Shown here: piece after piece, positions 7,713 through 15,485 of the stretch | Layout: every line of letters starts with the position of its first letter | How positions within the stretch are numbered: the first letter of the stretch is position 1 | Source of the DNA: Ramlibacter algicola | Lineage (GTDB): Bacteria > Pseudomonadota > Gammaproteobacteria > Burkholderiales > Burkholderiaceae_C | DNA length: 64,000 nucleotides | Direction of reading: 5' to 3' | Assembly: GCF_016641735.1 (NCBI RefSeq) | Contig: NZ_JAEDAO010000001.1 | Span: forward strand, 1,922,001 to 1,986,000 | The notes under the pieces: generated by a model | What the model was told of the DNA's origin: nothing | The model's database searches: none | The model's input: only the letters and a program-made list of their open reading frames with translations | Position numbers and translations under genes: made by a program

Positions 7713-8606
7713 ATGGCATCGATCAATCTCTCGGCCCGCGACATCGAGGCGTTCCTCGCCCTCGTGGAGACGCAGCACTTCACGCGCGCCGCCGAGCGCT
7801 GCCACCTGTCGCAGAGCGCCTTCAGCCAGAAGATCGCTCGCATCGAGAAGACCGCCGGCGTGGCGTTGTTCGAGCGGTCCACGCGCCACGTCGCGCCGAC
7901 GCCCGAAGGCGAGGTGTTCGCAGACGAGGTGCGGCGCATCCAGGCCGACCTGCAGCACGCGCTGGCGCACCTGCACGAACTCGCGACGCGGCACGTCGGC
8001 AAGGTCGCGGTCGCGGCGCTGCCTTCAGTGGCCGCGGTCTGGATGCCCCAGGTGATCGCGAAGTACCGCGCGGCCCACCCCAACATCCGCGTCGAACTCT
8101 TCGACGCGCTCGCCGGTGGCGGGCTCGCGCTGCTGCGCGAAGGGCGCGTCGACATCGCGATCACCGCCGGTGGCGACCTGCGGGAGTTCGACGTCGTCGA
8201 GTTGCGAAGCGAACGCTTCCACCTTGTCTGCCCGCGCGATCATGCGCTGGCGAAGCGGCGCAGTCTCGGCCTGGCCCAGCTGCGGGGTGAGCCGCTGGTT
8301 CACCTGGCGCGTGGCAGCAGCGTGCGGCAGCACATCGAAGCGGCCGGCGTCGCGGCGGCACCGGGTGCGCTGGAGGTCGAGCACCTTGCCACCGTCGCGG
8401 CGCTTGTCGCGCAGGGGTTGGGCGTGAGCGTCGTGCCCGAGTTGACGCTGTTCCACTTCGAACGGGCGGGCCTCGCGCATGTGCCCATCCGCGATGCGGT
8501 GCTGCGCCGGCCCATCCTGCTGGCGCGGCGCAAGGGCAAGGCGCTGTCGGCGGCCGCGCGCGCGATGGTCGAGGCGGTGGTCGAGCATGCACGACGGCAC
8601 CGATAG
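7713..8606 (+). CDS. LysR family transcriptional regulator
   Basis: 297 residues: winged helix-turn-helix at about 5-65 (FTRAAERCHLSQSAFSQKIA) and a LysR substrate-binding domain from about 93 to 295. ATG at 7713 was chosen because it keeps the helix-turn-helix in the usual position. Divergent from the AtuA-Bug receptor operon and thus its likely regulator. A perfect inverted repeat ATCGATG-G-CATCGAT at 7709-7723 covers the start codon and may serve autoregulation or be chance. The next gene starts inside its last 20 bases. Confidence 0.92.
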   Translation: MASINLSARDIEAFLALVETQHFTRAAERCHLSQSAFSQKIARIEKTAGVALFERSTRHVAPTPEGEVFADEVRRIQADLQHALAHLHELATRHVGKVAVAALPSVAAVWMPQVIAKYRAAHPNIRVELFDALAGGGLALLREGRVDIAITAGGDLREFDVVELRSERFHLVCPRDHALAKRRSLGLAQLRGEPLVHLARGSSVRQHIEAAGVAAAPGALEVEHLATVAALVAQGLGVSVVPELTLFHFERAGLAHVPIRDAVLRRPILLARRKGKALSAAARAMVEAVVEHARRHR

Positions 8607-9117
8607 GCGAGGGCGCAGCGCCGCGGAGGCGCTGGCTCTGTTCGACTCGCTCCCGCGTGTTGACGGTCGTGAGCTCGAAGGTTTCTGGCGCGGCGAGGGA
8701 TTCCCCACCGGGCATCCGCTCGACGGGTTGCTGGAGGCGTGCGGCTGGCTCGGCAAGCGGTTCGATGGCGCCGAGCGCGTGCAGCCGCTCGTGATGTCGA
8801 CCTGGCTGGGCGTGCGTGCGATCCGGCCGTCCGGTGCGCTGCTGGGCAGCCGGCTCGTCATGCGCTGGCCGCAGCTGAAGGTCCTGGGCCGGATCGCGCG
8901 AGTGCTCTTCCCGTTGGTCGCGACGAGGCAACCGCAAGCGCGGCTGAGGCAGATGGAGCACCGCGGCGTGGTGACCGCGACGATCGTCTACGACCGCGTA
9001 CCGATCCAGGACGCGTTGCGCCGGCTGGACCGCGATACGTTGCTGGGGATGATGGATTGCCGGGGTGTCGAGCCGCCGCTGTTCTTCGTGCTCAAGCGGT
9101 CGTCATCGCCGGTGTGA
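8587..9117 (+). CDS. GXWXG/DUF4334 domain protein
   Basis: 176 residues. The N-terminal motif GFWRGEGFPTGHPLDG is the GXWXG domain and the rest (region LVMSTWLGVRAIRPSGALLG, VTATIVYDRVPIQDALRRLD) fits DUF4334. Such proteins are small predicted lipocalin-like or ligand-binding proteins of unknown function. ATG at 8587 overlaps the LysR coding end by 20 bases, so the two genes share a transcript. No signal peptide. The function is unknown; the context with LysR is only positional. Confidence 0.82.
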   Translation: MHDGTDRRGRSAAEALALFDSLPRVDGRELEGFWRGEGFPTGHPLDGLLEACGWLGKRFDGAERVQPLVMSTWLGVRAIRPSGALLGSRLVMRWPQLKVLGRIARVLFPLVATRQPQARLRQMEHRGVVTATIVYDRVPIQDALRRLDRDTLLGMMDCRGVEPPLFFVLKRSSSPV

Positions 9118-9150
9118 CCCGCACTGGTGGTTGTCTTTGCGGGCGAACTT

Positions 9151-9207
9151 CCCTTGTTCATTGCGGGCTCGACCCGCAATCCACACGAAGGTGCGCCAGC
9201 GCCGCAC
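9151..9207. repeat. Dispersed palindromic repeat (CCCGCAAT type)
   Basis: Palindrome ATTGCGGGCTCGACCCGCAAT at 9160-9180 and an adjoining 27-base tail. In reverse orientation the whole 57-base unit matches 23431-23476 closely, including the GTGCGGCGCTGGCGC segment, so this is a longer repeat than the palindrome alone. Confidence 0.8.
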
Positions 9208-9218
9208 AACGACAACGA

Positions 9219-9470
9219 TCACTCCTCCGGCTCATCCGCCTCCGGCGGGAACGTCGGCCGCCAGAGCTTCTGGTACTCGATCTGCGCGCGCAGGTGCGGC
9301 CGGATGCTTTCGACACCGTAGCCGCTGCGGCCACGGATCGGTGCCCCGCCGCGTTGCGAACTGCGGCTGGGCCCCGGCGAAGCGGCGGGGCGCTTGCGCT
9401 CGGGGTCTCGGGGTGGGCGGGAATCGTCGCGGGCCATGTTGCGCAGCCGGTCGAAATCCGGCCTTGTCAT
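9219..9470 (-). CDS. Small hydrophilic protein of unknown function
   Basis: 83 residues from ATG at 9470 (MTRPDFDRLRNMARDDSRPP), very rich in Arg and Pro, with no membrane segment or signal. The C-terminal part (GVESIRPHLRAQIEYQKLWR) is less biased and looks like a structured segment. The frame is open further upstream to 9644 but that extension crosses a transcription terminator and is rejected. I do not recognise a domain. It may be a conserved Burkholderiales small protein, but this cannot be judged here. Confidence 0.5.
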   Translation of the reverse strand: MTRPDFDRLRNMARDDSRPPRDPERKRPAASPGPSRSSQRGGAPIRGRSGYGVESIRPHLRAQIEYQKLWRPTFPPEADEPEE

Positions 9471-9605
9471 GGACCTAACGTACCGCTCGCACCAACCCTT
9501 CGATGCCCGCCCCCTCCGACCCTGCGAGTCAAAGACCTTCCGTCGCGCGGGTAGGAGAAAGATGTCTTGTCGCGTTGCTCCTACATGGCGACGAAAAGCA
9601 GGCGC

Positions 9606-9780
9606 ACAAAAAAGAGCCCCCAGGGATGAGCCTGGGGGCAACATGCCAGTCGCGGGACGGAGGGCCGGACCAGCTCACCCCGGAGGAGGAGGGGACTCAG
9701 AGGAGTCGGGGTGATTGGCTGCCAGTAAACCGCAGGGGCAGCGTATTGCCTGTAGGACGGAGCCGCATTCCTTGTCGGCC
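9606..9780 (-). ncRNA. Candidate small RNA or 3'UTR RNA with an anti-Shine-Dalgarno loop
   Basis: The 318-bp stretch 9471-9788 has no convincing gene. On the minus strand it contains a perfect 8-bp stem (TCACCCCG/CGGGGTGA; plus-strand arms 9675-9682 and 9707-9714) whose 24-base loop displays CCCCTCCTCCTC, complementary to ribosome binding sites. A strong rho-independent terminator follows at 9610-9639. The RNA could start in the gap or be cut from the 3' end of the acetyltransferase mRNA (stop at 9789). No promoter was found, so the 5' end is a guess. A tiny frame exists in it (ATG near 9765, 23 codons) but lacks support. Confidence 0.45.
9610..9639 (-). terminator. Rho-independent terminator
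   Basis: Perfect 9-bp stem (plus-strand arms 9616-9624 and 9631-9639, GCCCCCAGG/CCTGGGGGC) with a six-base loop, followed on the minus strand by TCTTTTTTG. It ends transcription coming from the acetyltransferase gene or from the candidate small RNA. Confidence 0.85.
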
Positions 9781-9788
9781 GATGCCTC

Positions 9789-10952
9789 TCAGGGGGCGGT
9801 GAAGGGATTGCGCGCCGTGCCGAGCACCGCGTCGATGGCCGTGGTCCACAGCGCGTAGGCCGGATGCTGGCGATGGATCGCGTAGCGCGGCCGAATGTCC
9901 GCGCCGAAGCCGGCGTAGAAGCGCGCCGCGCCCGAACTGGCGATGCCATCGAGATCGAAGGTCAGGCCCGACGTCGCGGCGGCCTGGATGCCGTCCCAGA
10001 CCAGCAGGCTCACGCCGCCATTGCCCGATTTGTCGGGCGCCCGTGTCGACAGGAAGTACCACAGCCGCGCCTGGTCGCGCAGGAAGAACACGGCGGCCGC
10101 GAGCGCGCCCGATTCGCATCGCGCCGCCCGGATCACCGCTTGCCCCCGGCGCGCCGCGGCGTCGTAGCAGGCCCGGATGCGCGCGGCGTCGTAGTAGCTG
10201 GTGCGGCCCGCGGCGGACAGGTTGTGCCGGTAGAACCCGATGAATTCGTCGACGTCGACGAGGTCCTCGACGACCAGTGCCTCCTGCGCACGCCGGATCA
10301 CGTTGCGCGTCTTGTCACGCAGGCGCTTCCACGCGCCATCCACGTCGCCCGGACCGATCTCGGCACTGAACTGGGTCGCGCAGGAAAAGCCGGCCGCCTG
10401 GAAGCCGATGGCGTCGGTGATCCCGGGCTGGCAAGTCTGCGAGAAAGCCCAGACGCGCGGCAACCGCCCGGCCAGGTCGGCCACCGCGTCCATGCGGCGC
10501 AGCCAGCGGTGCTTGGGCGACGTCGACGCGTCGTCGAACGTCGGGCCCAGCAGGTGCGCCAACGGCGGCATGCGGCTGACGAGGAAGCCGCGGTGGCGCG
10601 CGATCGCGTACGGCCACCAGGCGACGGTGCGCCCACCTTCCTCGAGCGAGACCCCATCCCAGCCGCCGGGAGCGGCCGCATCCAGCCACCAAGGCTCGTG
10701 GAACACGGTGGGACCGGCATTGGCGTCGTTCGCGGCCACCGGCGCCGGTCCATCGGCGCGCAGGGCCATCGGCTCGAACGGCGCGAACGAGGGCGCGACG
10801 TTGCGCCCGACCCACCTCGCCGATCCGAGCAGCGCGGCTTCCACCGGCACGCCATGCGAGGCGAGTTGCTCGGCGAGCAAATCGCAGCCGAGCACGAGGA
10901 TGAAGGAAACGAAAACCAGTGTCCTGAGTGACACCTCCCAGCGGAACTGCAT
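9789..10952 (-). CDS. GNAT/FemAB-like acetyltransferase domain protein
   Basis: 387 residues from ATG at 10952. The C-terminal two thirds resemble the BioF2-like/GNAT fold: VFHEPWWLDAAAPGGWDGV, RHRGFLVSRMPPLAHLLGP, a DKTRNVIRRAQEAL segment, and GVSLLVWDGIQAAATSGLTF near the end, as in FemAB-related acyl transferases. The first 90 residues include a hydrophobic stretch (TLVFVSFILVLGC) and match nothing I know; an internal ATG at the MALRADGP segment would give a protein starting at the conserved domain and may be the real start. Monocistronic. The acceptor molecule is unknown. Confidence 0.7.
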   Translation of the reverse strand: MQFRWEVSLRTLVFVSFILVLGCDLLAEQLASHGVPVEAALLGSARWVGRNVAPSFAPFEPMALRADGPAPVAANDANAGPTVFHEPWWLDAAAPGGWDGVSLEEGGRTVAWWPYAIARHRGFLVSRMPPLAHLLGPTFDDASTSPKHRWLRRMDAVADLAGRLPRVWAFSQTCQPGITDAIGFQAAGFSCATQFSAEIGPGDVDGAWKRLRDKTRNVIRRAQEALVVEDLVDVDEFIGFYRHNLSAAGRTSYYDAARIRACYDAAARRGQAVIRAARCESGALAAAVFFLRDQARLWYFLSTRAPDKSGNGGVSLLVWDGIQAAATSGLTFDLDGIASSGAARFYAGFGADIRPRYAIHRQHPAYALWTTAIDAVLGTARNPFTAP

Positions 10953-11119
10953 CGTGGTGGGCACCTGTGTGTGGCACGCCAGTGTCTGCTCGGCCGTGAC
11001 ACAGAGGTGGTTCAAAAGACCAGATTCGTGACAGTGCATTGCCGGGGGCGTTTCCGTCCGACAGCGCGCTTCCCGTGTGGCCGACGCGTCGCGTGTGGTC
11101 GCGTTCCTAAGCTGCATCG

Positions 11120-12904
11120 ATGCCAAGCAAGACTGTGGGCGACCAGATTCTCGAGCGCCTGCATGCCTGGGGCGTGCGGCGCGTGTTCGGCTATCCCGGC
11201 GACGGCATCAACGGGCTCATGGGCGCGTTCGCGCGCCAGGGCGACCGCATGCAGTTCGTGCAGACGCGGCACGAGGAACTCGCGGCCTTCATGGCCTGCG
11301 CGCATGCCAAGTTCACCGGCGAGGTGGGCGTGTGCATGGCGACGTCGGGGCCCGGGGCGATCCACCTGCTCAATGGCCTGTACGACGCGAAGGCCGACCA
11401 CCAGCCCGTGGTCGCGATCGTGGGCCAGCAGGCCCGCACCGCGCTCGGCGGCGACTACCAGCAGGAGGTGGACCTCACCTCGCTGTTCAAGGACGTCGCG
11501 CACGAGTACGTGCATCTGGCCACCGTGCCGGGCCAGGTGCGCCACCTCGTGGATCGGGCGATGCGCATCGCGCGCGACCAGCGCACCGTCACCTGCGTGA
11601 TCGTGCCGCACGACCTGCAGGAGGAAGAGGCGGTGGAGGCACCGCCGCGCGAGCACGGCACGGTGCACAGCGGCATCGGCCTGACCGCCGAGCGCAGCGT
11701 GCCCGACACGGCATCGCTGCAAGCGGCGGCGGACATCCTCAACGCGGGGCAGAAGATCGCGATCCTCGCCGGCGCCGGGGCGCTGCATGCGGGCGCCGAG
11801 CTGGTGGAAGTCGCCAACTGCCTGGGCGCCGGCATCGCGAAGGCGCTGCTGGGCAAGGCCGCGGTGCCAGACGACCTGCCTTTCGTCACAGGCTCCGTCG
11901 GCCTGCTCGGAACGCAGCCCAGCTGGGAGCTGATGGACGAGTGCGACACGCTGCTGATGGTCGGCTCGAGCTTCCCCTACTCGGAGTTCCTGCCCAAGGA
12001 AGGCCAGGCGCGCGGCGTGCAGATCGACCTGGACAACCGGCGGCTGGGCCTGCGCTACCCGATGGAAGTGAACCTCGTGGGCGACAGCAAGCTCACGCTG
12101 CAGGCCCTGCTGCCGCTGTTGCAGCCCAAGGACAACGGCGCGTGGCGCCAGCAGGTCGAGGCGGGCGTCGCCAAGTGGTGGAAGGTGATGGAGGAGCGCG
12201 CGATGACCGACGCGCGCCCGATCAACCCGCAGCGCGTGTACTGGGAGCTGTCGCCGCGGCTGCCCGACGATGCCATCGTCTGCTGCGACTCGGGTACCAG
12301 CGCGGCCTGGTACGCGCGCGACCTGAAGTTCCGCAGCGGGATGATGGGCTCCGTGTCCGGCGGCCTTGCGTCCATGGGCTGCGCGATGCCGTACGCGATG
12401 GCCGCCAAGCTCGCGCATCCGAAGCGGCCGGTCGTCGCGCTGCTGGGCGATGGGGCGATGCAGATGATCGGCCTCAACGCGCTGATCACCATGGCCGAGC
12501 GCTGGCAGCAGTGGGACGACCCGCGGATAGTGGTCCTGGTGTTGAACAACGGCGACCTGAACATGGTCACCTGGGAGCAGCGCGCGATGGATGGCTCCCC
12601 GCGCTTCGACGATTCGCAGCTGCTGCCGAACTTCCCGTACGCCGATTACGCCCGGATGCTGGGCCTGGCCGGCATCCGCATCGACCGCCCCGAGCAGGTG
12701 TCGCTGGCGCTCGAGGAGGCCTTCTCGTCGGACCGGCCTTGCGTCATCGACGTCATCGCCGACCCCAACGTGCCCTTCGTGCCACCGCACGTGACGGTGA
12801 AGCAGGCGACGTCGTTCTTCAGCGCGCTGCGCAACGGCGACCCCGAGGCGCTGCAGGTGCTGAAGAAGACGGCGCGCGAGTGGTGGGCGGGGCTGCGGGG
12901 CTGA
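11120..12904 (+). CDS. Thiamine-diphosphate enzyme, pyruvate oxidase/PoxB-like
   Basis: 594 residues with the three-domain layout of ThDP decarboxylating enzymes: Pyr domain (about 1-175, catalytic Glu near residue 53 in QTRHEELAAF, and TSGPGAIHLLNGLYDAK), central domain (about 195-335) and PP domain (about 380-560) with the GDG..NN cofactor motif (LLGDGAMQMIG then VLNNGDLNMVTWEQR). The motif set is closest to pyruvate dehydrogenase (quinone)/pyruvate oxidase rather than to acetolactate synthase. A PoxB-type membrane tail is not obvious. No clear ribosome site precedes the ATG. It would oxidise pyruvate or a related 2-oxo acid; substrate not proven. Confidence 0.85.
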   Translation: MPSKTVGDQILERLHAWGVRRVFGYPGDGINGLMGAFARQGDRMQFVQTRHEELAAFMACAHAKFTGEVGVCMATSGPGAIHLLNGLYDAKADHQPVVAIVGQQARTALGGDYQQEVDLTSLFKDVAHEYVHLATVPGQVRHLVDRAMRIARDQRTVTCVIVPHDLQEEEAVEAPPREHGTVHSGIGLTAERSVPDTASLQAAADILNAGQKIAILAGAGALHAGAELVEVANCLGAGIAKALLGKAAVPDDLPFVTGSVGLLGTQPSWELMDECDTLLMVGSSFPYSEFLPKEGQARGVQIDLDNRRLGLRYPMEVNLVGDSKLTLQALLPLLQPKDNGAWRQQVEAGVAKWWKVMEERAMTDARPINPQRVYWELSPRLPDDAIVCCDSGTSAAWYARDLKFRSGMMGSVSGGLASMGCAMPYAMAAKLAHPKRPVVALLGDGAMQMIGLNALITMAERWQQWDDPRIVVLVLNNGDLNMVTWEQRAMDGSPRFDDSQLLPNFPYADYARMLGLAGIRIDRPEQVSLALEEAFSSDRPCVIDVIADPNVPFVPPHVTVKQATSFFSALRNGDPEALQVLKKTAREWWAGLRG

Positions 12905-12930
12905 TCGGCATCCCGCGCGGTGCAACTGCT

Positions 12931-13019
12931 TCGTCGTCCCCGCGGAGGCGGGGACCCATCGCTTTCATCGGACGGCTGGAGGCGGGAGCGATGGATTCCC
13001 GCCTTCGCGGGAATGACGG
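12931..13019. repeat. Dispersed palindromic repeat pair
   Basis: Facing palindromes CCCCGCGGAGGCGGGG (12939-12954) and ATTCCCGCCTTCGCGGGAAT (12995-13014) around a 40-base linker, between the convergent ThDP enzyme gene and the LytTR gene. It may act as a bidirectional 3' hairpin. Confidence 0.85.
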
Positions 13020-13045
13020 AGAACGCCCGGCCCCGGCGCCCGCGA

Positions 13046-13825
13046 TCACATCGCCTTGAACAAATGCGCGTAGAGCCGGCTCACCGGCAGCCGCTCGGGC
13101 CGGCCGCGCACCGTGAGGTGCAGCTTGCCGGCCTCGTCGCGCGTGACCGACTCGATCGCCGTGGCGCGCACGACGGTGCCGCGGTGCACCTGCCAGAACT
13201 GCTGCGCGTCCAGCTGCGGCAGCAGGTCCTTCAGGGGCGTCCGAATGAGGTACTCGTGGCCGTCGACGAGCACGCGCACGTACTTGTCGGCCGCCTCGAA
13301 CACCAGCACCTCGCCGATCGGCACCATGCGGATGCTGCTGCCGACGCTGGCCTGGATCACCTGCAGCGGCGCGGCGGCGCGCGGCGCGGCCAGCAGGTGG
13401 CGCAACTGCTCCACGGCGGTGTCGAGTCCTTGCGGACCGGTGCGCCTGGCCAGCACGTCCTTCACCTTCGCCACGGTGCGGGCCAGGCGCTGCGGCTGCA
13501 CGGGCTTCAGCACGTAGTCGACCGCCTGGGTCTCGAACGCTTGCACCGCGTACTGGTCGTAGGCGGTGACGAACACGAGCGCGGGGAAGGGCGTGTCGTG
13601 GGGCCAGGCATCGGCGAGGTCCGCCGCCGCATCCAGCCCGCCCTGGCCGGGCATGCGGATGTCGAAGAACAGCACGTCGGGCCGCTGCGCGAGCGCCTCG
13701 CGCACGGCGGATTCGCCGTCGCCCACGCTGGCGACGACCTGCAGCTCGGGCCAGGCCTGGGCCAGTTCCTGCCGCAGCGCCAGCGCGAGCAGCGGTTCGT
13801 CCTCGGCGATCAGCGCGGTGGTCAT
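13046..13825 (-). CDS. LytTR response regulator (AlgR/LytR type)
   Basis: 259 residues: receiver at about 1-120 with Glu-Asp acidic pocket (AEDE), phosphoacceptor Asp55 (FFDIRMPG), Thr87 and Lys107, then a LytTR DNA-binding domain from about 155 (MVPIGEVLVFEAADKYVRVL, FWQVHRGTVVRATAIESVTR, LPVSRLYAHLFKAM). ATG overlaps the kinase stop by four bases. Last gene of a five-gene minus-strand operon with two 2TM proteins and a DUF2306-DUF6622 fusion. It probably regulates membrane or envelope functions with the adjacent kinase; targets unknown. Confidence 0.93.
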   Translation of the reverse strand: MTTALIAEDEPLLALALRQELAQAWPELQVVASVGDGESAVREALAQRPDVLFFDIRMPGQGGLDAAADLADAWPHDTPFPALVFVTAYDQYAVQAFETQAVDYVLKPVQPQRLARTVAKVKDVLARRTGPQGLDTAVEQLRHLLAAPRAAAPLQVIQASVGSSIRMVPIGEVLVFEAADKYVRVLVDGHEYLIRTPLKDLLPQLDAQQFWQVHRGTVVRATAIESVTRDEAGKLHLTVRGRPERLPVSRLYAHLFKAM

Positions 13826-14862
13826 GCGTGCTCCCAGGGCAAGGTGAGGATCACGTCGGTGCCCGTCGGCGACGCCGCCTGCAACTGCAGCGAGGCGCGC
13901 GGGCCGTAGACGGTGCGGATGCGCTCGCGGACCTGTTCGAGGCCGAAGCCCGAGCCGGCCGTCGCGGTGTCGCCGGGACCGGCGCCGGTGTCGCGCACCT
14001 CGAGGCGCAGCGTGCCGTGGTCCTCGCGCGCGCTCACCGTGAGGCGGCCGCCCGCGACCTGCGGCTCGAGGCCATGCTTGATCGCGTTCTCCACCAGCGG
14101 CTGCAGCAGCAGCGTCGGCACGCGGACCTGCGCCAGCGTGTCGGGCAGCTGCAGCTCGTAGGCGAGGCGCGGCCCCATGCGGATGGCCATCAGCGCGAGG
14201 TAGTCGCGCAGGCGGTCGAACTCCTGCTGCAGCGAATGCACCGGCGTGCGCGACGCGTCGAGCGTGGCGCGCAGGTACGCGATCATGTGGTCGAGCATCA
14301 GCTGCGCACGCGTGGGGTCGACGCCGATCAGCACGCGCAGGTTGGCCAGCGTGTTGAACAGCATGTGCGGCTCGAGCTGCGTCTCCAGCAGCTTCAGCCG
14401 CGCCTCGTCGGCGTGCTGCTGCGCTTCGCCGACCTTGCGCTCCAGGTAGCTGCTGCGGCTGCGGCTGTAGAAGTAGTAGGTGCCGGCCATGCCGGCCAGC
14501 AGCGTGATGAGGAAAGCGCTGCGGTAGTCGACCGTCACGCGCACGCCGGCGGGGTACAGGCCCAGGCCGCGCGAGAAGGCGTCACCCATCGGCACGCCCA
14601 GCACGAAGCCCGCGGTGATGCCCACGACCACCAGCGCGAAGCCTTTCAGGCCCGGTGGCCAGCCCGTCTCCCGCGCCGAGGGCAGCACGTGGCGGCCGAT
14701 GTCGACGATGCCCCAGGTGGTCAGCCCGATGCACAGCGAGAAGGCGACCGTGGGGGCCCAGGCCGTGGCCGGCCTGAAGCCGACCTGGATCGCCGCGACC
14801 GCGAGGCAGAAGGCGACCGTCTGCAGGAAGTGCTGCAGCTTGGTGAGCCAGTCGACCCTCAT
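13822..14862 (-). CDS. LytS-like membrane sensor histidine kinase
   Basis: 346 residues. Four predicted transmembrane segments (about 12-30, 35-55, 73-92, 115-135) precede a His_kinase domain with the H-box LLETQLEPHMLFNTLANLRV and an ATPase domain (LLLQPLVENAIKHGLEP N-box, DTGAG and GSGFGLEQVRERI glycine boxes). No periplasmic sensor of size, so it probably senses within the membrane or through partners. ATG at 14862 was chosen over an upstream frame because it overlaps the preceding 2TM gene by ATGA. Pairs with the LytTR regulator. Confidence 0.92.
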   Translation of the reverse strand: MRVDWLTKLQHFLQTVAFCLAVAAIQVGFRPATAWAPTVAFSLCIGLTTWGIVDIGRHVLPSARETGWPPGLKGFALVVVGITAGFVLGVPMGDAFSRGLGLYPAGVRVTVDYRSAFLITLLAGMAGTYYFYSRSRSSYLERKVGEAQQHADEARLKLLETQLEPHMLFNTLANLRVLIGVDPTRAQLMLDHMIAYLRATLDASRTPVHSLQQEFDRLRDYLALMAIRMGPRLAYELQLPDTLAQVRVPTLLLQPLVENAIKHGLEPQVAGGRLTVSAREDHGTLRLEVRDTGAGPGDTATAGSGFGLEQVRERIRTVYGPRASLQLQAASPTGTDVILTLPWEHA

Positions 14863-15137
14863 GGCCCGCCGCGCTCGCGCTTGAGCCGTTCGCGCTCGCG
14901 TTCGACCATGCGCTCGCGCAGGCTGCTGCCACTGCCGATGAGGAACACGCTGATGCCGTGCAGCACCAGGCCCAGCCCCCAACCGAGCAAGGGGAACGGG
15001 CTCCAGGACCGGTGGCCCAGGACCGACGACGCGTACAGGAACAGGTTCACCGCGGTGTAGACCGCCAGGTGCCCGTAGAACCCCAGCTTGGCGCCGGCGC
15101 GCTTGCGCGCGAGGCGGTCGATCTCGTCGGGGCTCAT
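14859..15137 (-). CDS. 2TM domain protein (second copy)
   Basis: 92 residues with two transmembrane helices (YGHLAVYTAVNLFLYAS and FPLLGWGLGLVLHGISVFLI) between charged ends, the architecture of the 2TM family. N-terminal DEIDRLARKRAGAKLGFYGH matches the family start; a GTG four codons earlier (15149) is possible. Its stop overlaps the kinase ATG. The domain is often fused to LytTR-type kinases in other bacteria, so this free-standing copy is probably a partner of the kinase. Paralog of the gene at 15171-15461. Confidence 0.85.
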   Translation of the reverse strand: MSPDEIDRLARKRAGAKLGFYGHLAVYTAVNLFLYASSVLGHRSWSPFPLLGWGLGLVLHGISVFLIGSGSSLRERMVERERERLKRERGGP

Positions 15138-15170
15138 CGGTGTCGGCACGCGGTCGATTCTAGGGGGCGC

Positions 15171-15461
15171 TTACCAGGGGTCGCGCTGCGACAGCAGGCG
15201 GGCACGCTCGGCGCGCGCCATGCGATCGAGCAGGCCGCCGCCGTACAAGTAGACGCCCAGGCCATGCATGGCGAGGCCGAAGGCCCAGCCCAGCGCACCG
15301 AAGCCGATGCCATGCCGGCCGGTGTAGCTCGCGATGGCGAGGCTGAATCCGTTGACCAGCAGGAAGATGGTCGCGTGCACGATCCAGCCGAGGCGCGCGG
15401 CGGCGCGGCGGCGGGCGATGCGTTCGATCTCGGGGTCGGTGGTCCAGGCAGCGGTGGTCAT
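15171..15461 (-). CDS. 2TM domain protein (first copy)
   Basis: 96 residues with helices around WIVHATIFLLVNGFSLAIA and LGWAFGLAMHGLGVYLYGGG. Same architecture as its neighbour, with PEIERIARRRAAARLGW at the N-terminus. AAGGAGACC lies just upstream of the ATG at 15461. Third from the end of a compact operon: 24 bases after the DUF2306-DUF6622 gene and about 33 before the second 2TM gene. Function unknown; the tandem copies suggest heteromers. Confidence 0.87.
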   Translation of the reverse strand: MTTAAWTTDPEIERIARRRAAARLGWIVHATIFLLVNGFSLAIASYTGRHGIGFGALGWAFGLAMHGLGVYLYGGGLLDRMARAERARLLSQRDPW

Positions 15462-15485
15462 GGCGGTCTCCTTGCGTGGGTGGGT

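Noticed and set aside
9581..9949. Frame running from the acetyltransferase end through the candidate small RNA and its terminator
   Set aside because: It crosses a strong terminator and overlaps the real acetyltransferase gene in another frame.
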